DNA of 64,000 bases from Streptomyces sp. NRRL F-6131 (GCA_000719695.1 JOHN01000004.1:124001-188000), one strand, 5' to 3'; positions 34,279 through 43,561 are shown, counted from the first letter of the stretch. The notes: generated by a model from the letters alone, not told the origin. A program made the numbers and translations.

Positions 34279-34878
34279 ATGGCTGAGAAGGCAACCGGCG
34301 CGGGTACCGCCACCAAGCGGGCACGCAAGGCCGTGGCAGGCGATCCAGGGGAGGGGACCGTGACCACTACCGCACGGCGCAAGAACACCACCGACACCAC
34401 CCTCGTGGCCCCCGGCCGCACCCGTACCCCGGCCCCGGCCGGGACCGCCGCGCGCGCGGCCGGCGGTGCCGAGTCGGTCGACCCGGCCGAGCTGCCGGTC
34501 CGTCCCGGCGAGGACCCGTGGACCTCCGAGGAGGTGCACGAGCTGCACGCCGAGCTGATCAGCGACCTGGAGCGGCTCCAGCACGAGATCGACGCGGCCG
34601 AGGCGGCCATCACCGGTCTGATGCGCGACTCCAACGACGGGGCCGGCGACGACCAGGTGGACGCCGGGACGAAGAACATCTCGCGGGAGAGCGAGGTCGC
34701 CCTGGCCAACAACGCCCGCGACAGCCTCGCCCAGACCGAGCACGCGCTGGCCCGGCTGGAGGGCGTCGGGTTCGGCATCTGCGAGTCCTGCGGTCAGGCC
34801 ATCGGCAAGGCCCGGATGCAGGCCTTCCCGCGGGCGACGCTCTGCGTCCAGTGCAAGGCCAAGCAGGAACGCCGCTGA
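34279..34878 (+). CDS. TraR/DksA-type C4 zinc-finger protein
   Basis: A 199-aa protein. The N-terminal third is Lys/Ala/Thr-rich and disordered. A coiled coil follows (SEEVHELHAELISDLERLQHEIDAAEAAITGLM), then SRESEVALANNARDSLAQTEHALARLEG, then a four-cysteine zinc ribbon, CESCGQAIGKARMQAFPRATLCVQC. This is the DksA/TraR fold, in which the coiled coil enters the RNA polymerase secondary channel; acidic tip residues are not obvious here. ATG 34279 was chosen. GTG 34360, with a stronger GGGGAGGGG site, is a real alternative that would shorten the disordered part. Confidence 0.85.
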   Translation: MAEKATGAGTATKRARKAVAGDPGEGTVTTTARRKNTTDTTLVAPGRTRTPAPAGTAARAAGGAESVDPAELPVRPGEDPWTSEEVHELHAELISDLERLQHEIDAAEAAITGLMRDSNDGAGDDQVDAGTKNISRESEVALANNARDSLAQTEHALARLEGVGFGICESCGQAIGKARMQAFPRATLCVQCKAKQERR

Positions 34879-34939
34879 CGGCTGCGGACCGACGGCTCCG
34901 GGCGGCCGCCCGGGACGACGCGAGGGGTCGGGCTTGCCG

Positions 34940-34945
34940 TAGGCT
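34940..34945 (+). promoter_or_regulatory. Candidate -10 (TAGGCT) for lspA
   Basis: TAGGCT lies about 65 bp upstream of the lspA GTG, in the only intergenic gap available. No good -35 is visible at 16-18 bp. Confidence 0.3.
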
Positions 34946-35008
34946 CGACCCCGTAACGTCGCCTGATCCCTCGCAGATCGGGTTCCCACCGGCCCATCGG
35001 CCCCCCAC

Positions 35009-35788
35009 GTGACGGCAGCGGAGCGGATCATCAGTACGCAAGGTTCCCCCCAGACGCGGGACGACTCCGTCCCGACGCCCGCCGACGTCGTGGCACCGGT
35101 TCCGGCCGGTCCCGGTGACGGGGCGGCCGTGCGGCCGGAGGCCCCCGAGGGGGCCGGGACCCCCGCGGGCGCCCCGGTCGGGCCGACCGCCCCGGCGGAG
35201 CCGGACGCGCCGAAGGGGCGCAGGCGGATCGGCGTGCTCCTGGTCGTCGCCCTGCTCGCCTTCCTGGTCGACTTCGGCAGCAAGCTGCTGGTCGTGGCGC
35301 GGCTGGAGAACCACTCGGCGATCAAGGTGATCGGCGACGTGGTGACCTTCCAGGTGATCCGCAACTCCGGTGCCGCGTTCGGCATGGGACAGGCGCTGAC
35401 CGTGGTGTTCACCATGATCGCCTCGGCCGTCATCGTGGTGATCTGGCGGATCGCCCGGCGGCTGTACAGCCTGCCCTGGGCGATCGCCCTCGGCCTGCTG
35501 CTCGGCGGCGCGCTCGGCAACCTCACCGACCGGCTCTTCCGCTCGCCCGGGGTCTTCCGCGGGCACGTGGTCGACTTCATCTCCGTCCAGCACTTCGCGG
35601 TCTTCAACCTCGCCGACTCGGCGATCGTCTGCGGCGGCATCCTGGTCGTCCTGCTCTCCTTCCGGGGCAGCAACCCGGACGGCACCGTGCACCAGCAGGC
35701 GGACAAGGACGGGAAGGCCGAGAAGGACGGCAAGGACGGCACGGACGACGGCGGCGACCGGGCCGGGAAGACCGGCGGGGCGGAGTAG
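35009..35788 (+). CDS. lspA: Lipoprotein signal peptidase (signal peptidase II)
   Basis: A 259-aa protein that cleaves prolipoproteins after lipid attachment. An unusually long Pro/Ala/Gly-rich N-terminus of about 70 residues precedes four membrane segments. Conserved boxes are [20 protein letters not shown] (catalytic Asp174) and [12 protein letters not shown] (catalytic Asp203). The C-terminal tail is Lys/Asp/Gly-rich ([13 protein letters not shown]). GTG 35009 is the annotated start; the disordered N-terminal part makes a later start possible. It is followed closely by the pseudouridine synthase gene. Confidence 0.93.
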   Translation: MTAAERIISTQGSPQTRDDSVPTPADVVAPVPAGPGDGAAVRPEAPEGAGTPAGAPVGPTAPAEPDAPKGRRRIGVLLVVALLAFLVDFGSKLLVVARLENHSAIKVIGDVVTFQVIRNSGAAFGMGQALTVVFTMIASAVIVVIWRIARRLYSLPWAIALGLLLGGALGNLTDRLFRSPGVFRGHVVDFISVQHFAVFNLADSAIVCGGILVVLLSFRGSNPDGTVHQQADKDGKAEKDGKDGTDDGGDRAGKTGGAE

Positions 35789-35827
35789 CCGCCCCGGCAC
35801 GGCGCAGGCGGTGGCCCGCGCGTCCGG

Positions 35828-35833
35828 CATACT
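35828..35833 (+). promoter_or_regulatory. Candidate -10 (CATACT) for a leaderless pseudouridine synthase mRNA
   Basis: CATACT is followed by exactly 7 nt and the GTG at 35841. There is no Shine-Dalgarno sequence in that gap. Confidence 0.4.
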
Positions 35834-35840
35834 CGTACGG

Positions 35841-36779
35841 GTGAGTACCGCAGCGCAGATCCGCAGCCTCCCCGTTCCCGACGGCCTGGAGGGCGAACGC
35901 CTCGACGCCGCCCTCGCCCGGATGTTCGGCTTCTCCCGGACCAAGGCCGCCGAACTGGCCGCCGACGGCAAGGTGACGCTCGACGGCGCCGCCGCCGGCA
36001 AGTCGGACCGGGTGACCGCCGGATCCTGGCTGGAGGTCGAGATCCCCGCCCCCGCCGCCCCCGTGCAGATCGTCGCCGAGCCGGTCGAGGGCATGCGCAT
36101 CGTCCACGACGACGACGACATCGTCCTCGTCGACAAGCCGGTCGGCGTCGCCGCGCACCCCAGCCCCGGCTGGACCGGCCCCACCGTGATCGGCGGGCTG
36201 GCCGCGGCCGGCTACCGGATCTCCACCTCCGGCGCCGCCGAGCGCCAGGGCGTCGTGCACCGGCTCGACGTCGGCACCTCCGGGCTGATGGTGGTGGCCA
36301 AGTCGGAGCGCGCCTACACCGACCTCAAGCGGCAGTTCCACGACCGGGTGACCGAGAAGAAGTACCACACCCTCGTCCAGGGCCACCCGGACCCGCTCAG
36401 CGGCACCGTGGACGCGCCGATCGGGCGCCACCCCAGCTCCGACTGGAAGTGGGCCGTCACCCGCGAGGGCAAGCCGTCCGTCACCCACTACGACCTCATC
36501 GAGGCCTACCGGGCGGCCTCGCTGCTGGACATCAAGCTGGAGACCGGCCGCACCCACCAGATCCGGGTGCACATGTCCGCGCTGCGCCACCCCTGCGTCG
36601 GCGACCTGACCTACGGGGCCGACCCGACGCTCGCCAAGCGGCTGGGCCTGACCCGGCAGTGGCTGCACGCCGTCTCGCTCGGCTTCGAGCACCCGGCGGA
36701 CGGCGAGTGGGTGCAGTTCTCCAGCGAGTACCCCGCGGACCTGCGGAAGGCGCTGGACATCATCGACTCGGAGAGCTGA
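35841..36779 (+). CDS. RluA/RluD-family rRNA pseudouridine synthase
   Basis: A 312-aa enzyme. The N-terminal S4-like RNA-binding domain ([32 protein letters not shown]) precedes the catalytic domain with [19 protein letters not shown], which includes the catalytic Asp in [13 protein letters not shown] and [27 protein letters not shown] follow. It isomerises uridines in RNA, probably 23S rRNA, though site specificity cannot be told from sequence. GTG 35841 is preferred over an earlier in-frame codon at 35811 because of the -10 box 7 nt upstream. lspA-rluD adjacency is conserved in many bacteria. Confidence 0.92.
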   Translation: MSTAAQIRSLPVPDGLEGERLDAALARMFGFSRTKAAELAADGKVTLDGAAAGKSDRVTAGSWLEVEIPAPAAPVQIVAEPVEGMRIVHDDDDIVLVDKPVGVAAHPSPGWTGPTVIGGLAAAGYRISTSGAAERQGVVHRLDVGTSGLMVVAKSERAYTDLKRQFHDRVTEKKYHTLVQGHPDPLSGTVDAPIGRHPSSDWKWAVTREGKPSVTHYDLIEAYRAASLLDIKLETGRTHQIRVHMSALRHPCVGDLTYGADPTLAKRLGLTRQWLHAVSLGFEHPADGEWVQFSSEYPADLRKALDIIDSES

Positions 36780-36790
36780 GGAGAGCCGGG

Positions 36791-37252
36791 ATGACGGCGA
36801 CGATCCGGATCGCGCGGGGGGAGGCGGACCTCGCGCTGGTGCACGAGGTCCGGCGGGAGGTCTTCATCGTCGAGCAGGGGATCGCCGAGGAGGAGGAGTG
36901 GGACGACCTCGACCCCACCTCGGAGCACCTGCTGGCGGTCGGCCCGGACGGCGGACCCGTCGGGACGGCCCGGCTGATCTTCGGGGAGCAGGCGCTGCGG
37001 ATCACCGGCGGCGTCCGTGAGCGGGTGCTGCTCGGCCGGCTCGCCGTGCTGAAGACGGCCCGGGGGACCGGGCTCGGCGCCGAGCTGGTGCGGGCCGTCG
37101 AGGCCGCGGGGCGGGCGCGCGGGGCACGCGAGGTGGAGCTGCACGCCCAGGTGCAGGCGCTCGGGTTCTACGAGCGCCTGGGGTACGCGGCCCAGGGGCC
37201 GGTCTACGACGACGCCGGCATCCCGCACCGGACGATGACCCGGGCGCTGTAG
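36791..37252 (+). CDS. GNAT family N-acetyltransferase
   Basis: A 153-aa protein. VHEVRREVFIVEQGIAEEEEWDDLDPTSEHLLAV at the N-terminus resembles ElaA-like GNATs. The acetyl-CoA pyrophosphate loop is in LLGRLAVLKTARGTGLGAELVRAVEAAGRARG (motif A, R/QxxGxG/A), and QALGFYERLGYAAQGPVYDDAGIPHRTM is motif B and the C-terminal strand. The acceptor substrate is unknown. ATG 36791 lies 11 bp after the pseudouridine synthase stop, with GAGGAGAG upstream, so they are probably cotranscribed. Confidence 0.88.
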   Translation: MTATIRIARGEADLALVHEVRREVFIVEQGIAEEEEWDDLDPTSEHLLAVGPDGGPVGTARLIFGEQALRITGGVRERVLLGRLAVLKTARGTGLGAELVRAVEAAGRARGAREVELHAQVQALGFYERLGYAAQGPVYDDAGIPHRTMTRAL

Positions 37253-37256
37253 TCGC

Positions 37257-37312
37257 CCGCCGCGCCGCTCCCGGCCGCCGCGCCGCTCCCGCCAGCCCGG
37301 CGCGAGCGGCGC
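37257..37312 (+). terminator. Tandem GC-rich repeat and hairpin after the GNAT gene
   Basis: A 17-bp unit CCGCCGCGCCGCTCCCG occurs twice (37257-37273 and 37275-37291). GCGCCGCTC within the second copy (37280-37288) pairs with GAGCGGCGC (37304-37312). The hairpin probably ends the lspA-rluD-GNAT transcript. Confidence 0.45.
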
Positions 37313-37382
37313 CGCCGTTCGTAGGGGCCCCTGAGCTCCGCGGTCCGTGGTGCTTTTATCGGACGCCTACTCCGGGGGCGGC

Positions 37383-37388
37383 TACGAT
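37383..37388 (+). promoter_or_regulatory. Candidate -10 (TACGAT) for a leaderless hydrolase-ABC mRNA
   Basis: TACGAT is followed by exactly 7 nt and the ATG at 37396. The upstream stretch CTTTTATCGG (37352-37361) is AT-rich, but no clear -35 is seen. Confidence 0.4.
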
Positions 37389-37395
37389 CACGGCC

Positions 37396-40218
37396 ATGGA
37401 GCTCGGTGGGGCGTGGCGCCGGTGGCGAGGCCGTGGGACGGCCGCCGGACGGAGACTGGCGGCCGGGGCGGTGGCCCTGGCGGCCGTGGTCGGAGTCGGG
37501 ACGGCGGTGGCCGTCGCGGCCGGGGGTGAACAGTCCGTCCGTCAGGAGGACCGGTTCCTCGCGATGGCGGAGGCGCCCGGCAGCGCCCAGGTCGTCCAGC
37601 TCGACACCTCCTTCTTCACCACCGGCAGCAGCCCGCGCCCGGCCGTCCTGCTCGGGCACGGCTTCGGCGGCTCCAAGGAGGGCGAGCGCGAGCGCGCCGA
37701 GAAGCTCGCCCGGCAGGGGTACGCGGTGCTGACCTGGTCGGCGCGCGGCTTCGGACGCTCCGGCGGGAAGATCGGGCTGAACGCGCCGGACCGCGAGGTC
37801 GAGGACGTCAAGCACCTGGTCGACTGGCTGGCGCAGCGCCCCGAGGTGCGGCTGGACGCTCCCGGTGACCCGCGGGTGGGCATCACCGGTGCCTCCTACG
37901 GCGGCGCGGTGGCGCTGCTGGGCTCGGCGTACGACCGGCGGATCGACGCGGTCGCCTCCGCGATCACCTGGTGGAACCTGTCCGACGCGCTGTTCCCCCA
38001 GGGAGTGCGCGACTCGGGCGCGGTCGACGGCGTGTTCAAGAAGCTGTGGGCCGGGATCTTCTTCACCACCGGTTCGGTGGGCGAACTCGGCCCGTCCGGC
38101 GGCGCGGCACGCCCGGCCCTCGCGCCCGAGCAGGGCGACGGACAGGTCGGCTGCGGCCGCTTCCTGGACGAGCTGTGCCGGATGTACGACCGGGTGGCGA
38201 CCGCCGGGCACGCCGACCCGGAGGCCGTCGCCCTGCTCGACCGGTCCAGCCCCTCCTCGGTCGCGGACCGGCTGAAGGCGCCCACCCTGGTGATCCAGGG
38301 CCAGCAGGACTCGCTCTTCCCGCTCGACCAGGGCGACGCGATCGCCCGGGCGGTGGCCCGCAACGGCGCCCCGGTGGCGGTCGACTGGTTCGCGGGCGGG
38401 CACGACGGCGCGACCGACACCAGCGACCGGGTGGACGACCGGGTGACCGGCTGGTTCGACCGCTACCTGAAGGGCGACGGCTCGACGGGCGGCGACACCG
38501 GCGCGGCGTTCCGGGTGACCAGGACCGGCGGGGTCGACTCGACGGGCTTCCAGGCGGTGCTGCGCGGCGCCACCGCCGACAGTTACCCGGGCCTGGCCGG
38601 CACCGGCTCGCGGCAGTTCGAGCTGAAGGCCCCCGCGGGTGAACCCGAGCAGACCTTCGCCAACCCGCCCGGCGGCGCGCCGTCCAACATCTCCGCGGTG
38701 CCGGGCCTCGGCGGCGTGCTCAGCCAGGCGTCCTCGCTGGGCGCCGGGCTCGCGCTGGACTTCCCCGGACAGTTCGCGGCCTTCGAGTCGGCGCCGCTGG
38801 ACGGCTCGGTGCACCTGACCGGGCAGCCGACCGTGCCGCTGCGGGTGCGGTCCGACCGGCCGGACGCGGTGCTCTTCGCCAAGCTGTACGACGTCGCCCC
38901 GGACGGCAAGCAGAGCCTGCCGCAGCAGCTGTCCGCGCCGCTGCGTGTGACCGGGGCGGACGCGCCCGGGGGCAGGAACGTCACGGTGGCGCTGCCCACC
39001 GTCGACCACACCTTCGACGCCGGGCACCGGCTGCGGCTGGTGCTCGCCTCCACCGACCTCGCGTACGCCTCGCCCGTCGAGCCCGCCACCTACCGGGCGG
39101 CGGTCACCGGACCGGTGACCCTGCCGACCGTCGACGGGCTGGTCACCGAGGCCGCGCCGCTGCCCTCCCGGACCTGGCTGCTGCCGCTGGTCGCGCTCGC
39201 GCTGGCCGCCGCGCTGGTGCTGCTGCCGCGGCTGCGGGCCGCCCGGGCCGGGCGGCGGGCGCACGGACCCGCGTACGACCCGGCGCTCGCCGGGGTGCCG
39301 TTGCAGATCACCGGCCTGAGCAAGCGCTACAAGGGCGCCGCCGACCGCTACGCCGTCCGGGAGCTCGGCTTCCGGGTGGAGCAGGGGCAGGTGCTCGGCC
39401 TGCTCGGCCCGAACGGCGCCGGCAAGACCACCACCCTGCGGATGCTGATGGGGCTGATCCGGCCGGACGCCGGCGAGATCAGGATCTTCGGCCACCTCGT
39501 CCGGCCCGGTGCGCCGGTGCTCTCCCGGGTCGGCGCCTTCGTCGAGGGCGCGGGCTTCCTGCCGCACCTCACCGGGCGGGCCAACCTGCGGCTGTACTGG
39601 CAGGCCACCGGCCGGCCGGAGGCGGACGCGCACCTGGCGGAGGCGCTGGCCATCGCCGGGCTCGGCGAGGCGCTGGACCGGGCGGTGCGCACCTACTCGC
39701 AGGGCATGCGGCAGCGGCTGGCGATCGCCCAGGCGATGCTCGGGCTGCCGGACCTGCTGATCCTCGACGAGCCGACCAACGGGCTCGACCCGCCGCAGAT
39801 CCGGGAGATGCGCGAGGTGATGATCCGGTACGCGGCGGCCGGCCGGACCGTCATCGTCTCCAGCCACCTGCTGGCCGAGGTCGAGCAGAGCTGCACCGAC
39901 CTGGTGGTGATGGACCGCGGCCGGCTGGTCACCACCGGCGCCGTCGCGGAGATCGTCGGCGCGGGCGCGCAGCTGCTGATCGGCACCGACGCGTCGTTCG
40001 GCGCGGCGGAGCTGGCGGTGGCGGCCGACAAGGTCGGCGCGCTGGCCGGGGTCGGCACGGCCGAGGCCGTGGAGGGTGGGCTGCTCGTCCGGCTGGAGGG
40101 CATGGCGCCCAGCCAGCTGCTGGCCGAGCTGGTGCGGCTCGGTGTGCCGGTGGAGTCGGCCGGGCCGCAGCGCCGGCTGGAGGACGCGTTCCTGTCGCTG
40201 ATCGGAGGTGCGGCGTGA
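37396..40218 (+). CDS. Alpha/beta hydrolase (S15/CocE-like) fused to an ABC transporter ATPase
   Basis: A 940-aa two-domain protein. An N-terminal basic stretch and membrane segment (about 20-42) lead to an alpha/beta hydrolase: LLGHGFGGSK (oxyanion region), ITGASYGGAVAL (Ser167), VIQGQQDSLFP (Asp305) and FAGGHDGA (His336). A beta-rich region like the X-Pro dipeptidyl peptidase C-terminal domain follows. A second membrane segment (about 592-612, TWLLPLVALALAAALVLL) precedes an ABC ATPase: GPNGAGKTTT (Lys677), YSQGMRQRLAIAQAM and LLILDEPTNGLDP. Predicted topology puts the hydrolase outside and the ATPase inside. It is coupled by a 4-bp overlap to an ABC-2-type permease. The substrate is unknown. 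Confidence 0.9.
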   Translation: MELGGAWRRWRGRGTAAGRRLAAGAVALAAVVGVGTAVAVAAGGEQSVRQEDRFLAMAEAPGSAQVVQLDTSFFTTGSSPRPAVLLGHGFGGSKEGERERAEKLARQGYAVLTWSARGFGRSGGKIGLNAPDREVEDVKHLVDWLAQRPEVRLDAPGDPRVGITGASYGGAVALLGSAYDRRIDAVASAITWWNLSDALFPQGVRDSGAVDGVFKKLWAGIFFTTGSVGELGPSGGAARPALAPEQGDGQVGCGRFLDELCRMYDRVATAGHADPEAVALLDRSSPSSVADRLKAPTLVIQGQQDSLFPLDQGDAIARAVARNGAPVAVDWFAGGHDGATDTSDRVDDRVTGWFDRYLKGDGSTGGDTGAAFRVTRTGGVDSTGFQAVLRGATADSYPGLAGTGSRQFELKAPAGEPEQTFANPPGGAPSNISAVPGLGGVLSQASSLGAGLALDFPGQFAAFESAPLDGSVHLTGQPTVPLRVRSDRPDAVLFAKLYDVAPDGKQSLPQQLSAPLRVTGADAPGGRNVTVALPTVDHTFDAGHRLRLVLASTDLAYASPVEPATYRAAVTGPVTLPTVDGLVTEAAPLPSRTWLLPLVALALAAALVLLPRLRAARAGRRAHGPAYDPALAGVPLQITGLSKRYKGAADRYAVRELGFRVEQGQVLGLLGPNGAGKTTTLRMLMGLIRPDAGEIRIFGHLVRPGAPVLSRVGAFVEGAGFLPHLTGRANLRLYWQATGRPEADAHLAEALAIAGLGEALDRAVRTYSQGMRQRLAIAQAMLGLPDLLILDEPTNGLDPPQIREMREVMIRYAAAGRTVIVSSHLLAEVEQSCTDLVVMDRGRLVTTGAVAEIVGAGAQLLIGTDASFGAAELAVAADKVGALAGVGTAEAVEGGLLVRLEGMAPSQLLAELVRLGVPVESAGPQRRLEDAFLSLIGGAA

Positions 40219-41081
40219 GCGCCGCGGTTGCTGAGGTGTCACCCGATCACGCGGCCGGGTACCGGCCGGGGCGGACCCTGCCGTTCCGGGTCGAGGTGGT
40301 CCGCCAGCTGCGGCGGCGCCGCACGATGGTGATCGGCGGGGTGCTCGCCGCGATGCCGCTGATCGTGCTGGCGGCCTTCGCGGTGGCCGGCACGCCGGGG
40401 CGGGCCGACCGGACCACGTTCATCGAGCTGGCGACCTCCTCCGGGCCGAACTTCGCCGCCACCATGCTCTTCATGGGCACCGGCTTCATGCTGGTGATCC
40501 CGGTCGCGCTGTTCTGCGGCGACACGGTGGCCTCGGAGGCCAGCTGGTCCTCGCTGCGGTACCTGCTGGCCGCGCCGGTGCCGCGGGCGCGGCTGCTGAT
40601 GCGCAAGTTCCTGGTCGGGCTGCTGTTCTCGGCGGCGGCCGTGGTGCTGCTGCCGCTGGTCGGCCTGGCGGTCGGCACCGCGGCGTACGGCTGGGGCGAC
40701 CTCCGGCTGCCGGCCGGGGCGAGCCTGACCGCGGGCGAGGCGCTGCCCCGGCTGGCGGTCGCGGTGGCGTTCGTCCTGCTGAGCGAGGTGGTGATCGCCG
40801 CGCTGGCGTTCTGGCTCTCCACCGCGACGGACGCGCCCCTGGGGGCGGTCGGCGGGGCGGTGTTCGCCTCGATCGTCACGGGGGTGCTGGACGCCATCAC
40901 GGCGCTCGGCGACCTGCGGGGCTGGCTCCCGGCGCACTGGCAGTACGCGTGGGCGGACGCCCTGCAGCCGCGGATGGAGTGGGGCGGCATGGTGCAGGGC
41001 GTCTCGCTGTCGCTGTCCTACGCGGTGGTGCTGCTGGCGCTGGCCTTCCGCGGGTTCGCCCGCAAGGACGTGGTGTCGTAG
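40215..41081 (+). CDS. ABC-2-type transporter permease
   Basis: A 288-aa membrane protein. After a cytoplasmic N-terminus with FRVEVVRQLRRRRTMVIGG, about six membrane segments follow (e.g. VIGGVLAAMPLIVLAAFAVAG, LLFSAAAVVLLPLVGLAVGTAAYG, VAVAFVLLSEVVIAALAFWLS). SSLRYLLAAPVPRARLLMRKFLVG is typical of ABC-2 permeases (before TM3). GTG 40215 overlaps the stop of the hydrolase-ATPase gene (GTGA), so the two proteins are probably made in equal amounts as one exporter or extrusion complex. Confidence 0.88.
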   Translation: MSAAVAEVSPDHAAGYRPGRTLPFRVEVVRQLRRRRTMVIGGVLAAMPLIVLAAFAVAGTPGRADRTTFIELATSSGPNFAATMLFMGTGFMLVIPVALFCGDTVASEASWSSLRYLLAAPVPRARLLMRKFLVGLLFSAAAVVLLPLVGLAVGTAAYGWGDLRLPAGASLTAGEALPRLAVAVAFVLLSEVVIAALAFWLSTATDAPLGAVGGAVFASIVTGVLDAITALGDLRGWLPAHWQYAWADALQPRMEWGGMVQGVSLSLSYAVVLLALAFRGFARKDVVS

Positions 41082-41087
41082 GCAGGG

Positions 41088-41126
41088 CCCGGACCCGCCC
41101 GCCGGTGGCCGGCGGACGGGTCCGGG
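41088..41126. terminator. Bidirectional terminator between the permease and phoD-like genes
   Basis: CCCGGACCCG/CGGGTCCGGG forms the outer stem, and CCGCCGG/CCGGCGG around TGG forms the inner stem, with a single extra base on one side. It lies 6 bp after the permease stop and 18 bp before the phoD-like stop on the other strand. Confidence 0.7.
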
Positions 41127-41144
41127 GGTGCCGCTCGCTCCGGG

Positions 41145-42800
41145 CTACTTGACGGGGGAGTGGACCCGCTCCAGCTGCTGGGTGCCGGACTTGGTGCGGT
41201 AGGAGCGCGACCACTTGGCGGTGGCGTCCTTGCGGGTCCGGTCGGAGAGGACGTAGTAGTCCATCTGCGTCTGGGCCGGGGTGACCTCCAGGACGCCGTA
41301 GCCGTGGGAGTCGAGGTCGACCCACTGGACGTGGCGGTTGGCGCCCTTGATCGCGGCGGCGGCGACCAGCGAGAGGGTCTGCGGCGCGACCTTGAGGAAG
41401 TCGTCGATGTTGTCCGAGGTGACCGAGGTGACCACGAACTCGGTGGCGACGCTGCCCGACAGCGGGTAGGTGGCGGCCTCCTCGGGGACGTCGGAGGCCC
41501 AGGCCGAGTGGATGTCGCCGGTCAGGAAGACGGTGTTGGTGATGCCGTTGGACTTCAGGTGGCCGAGCAGCTCACGGCGGTCGTGGGTGTAGCCGTCCCA
41601 CTGGTCGGTGTTGATCGCCAGGCCCTCGCCGGGCAGGCCGAGCAGCTTGGCCAGCGGGCGCAGCAGGTAGTCCGGCAGCGAGAAGAGGGCGACCGGGGAG
41701 ATCATCACCTCGTTGCCGATCAGGCGCCAGGTGGTGTCGGAGGCGGAGAGGCCGGACTTCAGCCAGTCCATCTGGGCGCGGCCGGTGAGGGTGCGGTCGG
41801 CCGAGTCGACGTCGCCGTTGCCGACCTTGACCTGCTGGGAGCGGAACGAGCGCTGGTCCATCAGGTGCAGGTCGGCGAGCTTGCCCCAGCGCAGCCGGCG
41901 GTAGGTGGTGCCGGCGATGGACGGGCGGACCGGCATCCACTCGAAGTAGGCCTGCTTGGCGGCGGCCATCCGGTCGGCCCAGGCGCCCTCGGCGCCCGGG
42001 GTGTGGTTCTCGGCGCCGCCGGACCAGGCGTCGTTGGCGAACTCGTGGTCGTCCCAGATCGCGATGGTCGGGACCTGCGCGTGCAGCGCCCGGAGGTCCT
42101 CGTCGGTCTTGTAACGGCCGTGCCGGGTGCGGTAGTCGGCGAGGGTGAGGATCTCGTGGGCGGGGGCGTGCGGGCGGACCACGGAGCCCCGGGCGCAGAA
42201 CTCGCCGCTCTTGTACTCGTAGATGTAGTCGCCGAGGAAGAGGAAGGCGTCGAGGTCGCCGCGGGCCGCCAGGTGACGGTAGGCGGAGAAGTAGCCGGCC
42301 TCCCAGTTGGCGCAGGAGGCCACGCCGAAGCGGAGTCTGTCGACGGCGGTGTCGGCGGCCGGGGTGGTGCGGGTGCGGGCGACCGGGGAGGTCACGGTGC
42401 CGGCGGAGAAGCGGTACCAGTAGGTGGTGTCGGGGGTGAGACCGCGGACGTCCACCTTGACGGTGTGGTCGGTGGCGGCGTTGCTGGTCACGGTGCCGCT
42501 CGCGGCGATCCGGGTGAACCCCTTGTCGGCGGCGAGCTCCCAGCGGACCTCGGTGTCGGTGCCGAGGCCGGAGCCGGGGACGGCCTCGGGGACCGGGGTG
42601 ACGCGGGTCCAGAGCAGGATGCCGTCGGGCAGCGGGTCGCCCGAGGCGACGCCGTGCAGGAACTGCGGTGCGGTGGCGGCCTGGGCGGCGGCGCCGAGGG
42701 AGAGCGGCAGGGCGGCGGCGCCCGCGACGACGGCGGTGGCCTTCAGCACCTGGCGGCGGTGGGGGCGGGCGGCGGTCATGTCTTCGACAAGGTCAGTCAC
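41145..42800 (-). CDS. phoD: PhoD-family alkaline phosphatase/phosphodiesterase, Tat-exported
   Basis: A 551-aa secreted phosphoesterase. The Tat signal is [30 protein letters not shown]. The N-terminal PhoD domain ([23 protein letters not shown]) is fibronectin-like. The metallophosphatase domain shows [44 protein letters not shown] and [14 protein letters not shown]. It binds Ca/Fe in studied homologues and releases phosphate outside the cell. GTG 42800 is chosen because TAGCCT lies 7 nt upstream; ATG 42779 is an alternative that also keeps the Tat signal. Possible PHO-box repeats lie upstream. Confidence 0.93.
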   Translation of the reverse strand: MTDLVEDMTAARPHRRQVLKATAVVAGAAALPLSLGAAAQAATAPQFLHGVASGDPLPDGILLWTRVTPVPEAVPGSGLGTDTEVRWELAADKGFTRIAASGTVTSNAATDHTVKVDVRGLTPDTTYWYRFSAGTVTSPVARTRTTPAADTAVDRLRFGVASCANWEAGYFSAYRHLAARGDLDAFLFLGDYIYEYKSGEFCARGSVVRPHAPAHEILTLADYRTRHGRYKTDEDLRALHAQVPTIAIWDDHEFANDAWSGGAENHTPGAEGAWADRMAAAKQAYFEWMPVRPSIAGTTYRRLRWGKLADLHLMDQRSFRSQQVKVGNGDVDSADRTLTGRAQMDWLKSGLSASDTTWRLIGNEVMISPVALFSLPDYLLRPLAKLLGLPGEGLAINTDQWDGYTHDRRELLGHLKSNGITNTVFLTGDIHSAWASDVPEEAATYPLSGSVATEFVVTSVTSDNIDDFLKVAPQTLSLVAAAAIKGANRHVQWVDLDSHGYGVLEVTPAQTQMDYYVLSDRTRKDATAKWSRSYRTKSGTQQLERVHSPVK

Positions 42801-42807
42801 GGCCGAC

Positions 42808-42813
42808 AGGCTA
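42808..42813 (-). promoter_or_regulatory. Candidate -10 (TAGCCT) for a leaderless phoD mRNA
   Basis: On the minus strand TAGCCT is followed by exactly 7 nt and GTG at 42800. No Shine-Dalgarno sequence is present. Confidence 0.4.
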
Positions 42814-42851
42814 CCGGCGGGTAATGCAGTGTTCCATATGCTGAACTGACT

Positions 42852-42873
42852 GTTCGTCGTCGCTTCACCGTGG
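42852..42873. promoter_or_regulatory. Possible PHO box (two 11-bp direct repeats) upstream of phoD
   Basis: GTTCGTCGTCG (42852-42862) and CTTCACCGTGG (42863-42873) are adjacent 11-bp units resembling the PhoP direct repeat GTTCACC; 5 and 6 of 7 core bases match. They lie about 40-60 bp upstream of the candidate -10. PhoP control of phoD is established in S. coelicolor; the match here is partial. Confidence 0.4.
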
Positions 42874-42970
42874 TGTGACGCCCCGCCACCCCGCCGGGTG
42901 GACACGGTCACCCGGCGGACATGCGCGATGATGGGGCGGTCCCCCTCCCGCCGCAAGGAAGTTTGTACTC

Positions 42971-43561
42971 GTGGCCCAGATCCTGCTCCTGCACTCCGTG
43001 TACGGCCTGCGTCCCGCCGTCCACACCGCCGCCGACCGGCTGCGCGCCGCCGGGCACACCGTGCACACCCCCGACCTCTTCGAGGGGAAGACCTTCGACG
43101 ACATCGAGGCGGGCATGGCGTACAAGGAGGAGGTGGGCAGCGACGAGCTGCTGCGCCGGGCCGTCGCCGCGGCGGCCCCGCTGCTGGCGTCCGGCGCCAC
43201 CCTCGTCTACGCCGGCTTCTCGCTCGGCGGCGCGCTCGCCCAGAACCTCGCCCTCGCCGACGAGAACGCGCGCGGCCTGCTGCTCCTGCACGGCACCTCG
43301 GACATCCGCGAGGACGCGGCCACCGGGATCCCCGTCCAGCTGCACGTCGCCGAGCCGGACCCGTTCGAGCCGGAGGACTGGCTGAACGCCTGGTACCTCA
43401 ACATGGGCAAGGCCGGCGCCGACGTCGAGGTCCACCGCTACCGGGGCGCCGGCCACGTCTTCACCGACGAGGCCCTCGCCGACTACGACGCCGAGGCGGC
43501 GGAGCAGACCTGGGCCGTCGCCCTGGCCTTCCTGGCCGAGCTGGACGAACAGGCGGCGTAG
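42971..43561 (+). CDS. Dienelactone hydrolase family protein
   Basis: A 196-aa single-domain alpha/beta hydrolase. The nucleophile elbow is [16 protein letters not shown], so the nucleophile is Ser where classical dienelactone hydrolases have Cys. Asp is likely in [13 protein letters not shown], and His in [16 protein letters not shown]. The N-terminal [31 protein letters not shown] is typical of the family. The substrate is unknown and aromatic-degradation genes are absent. GTG 42971 has AAGGAAG upstream. It is divergent from phoD. Confidence 0.87.
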   Translation: MAQILLLHSVYGLRPAVHTAADRLRAAGHTVHTPDLFEGKTFDDIEAGMAYKEEVGSDELLRRAVAAAAPLLASGATLVYAGFSLGGALAQNLALADENARGLLLLHGTSDIREDAATGIPVQLHVAEPDPFEPEDWLNAWYLNMGKAGADVEVHRYRGAGHVFTDEALADYDAEAAEQTWAVALAFLAELDEQAA

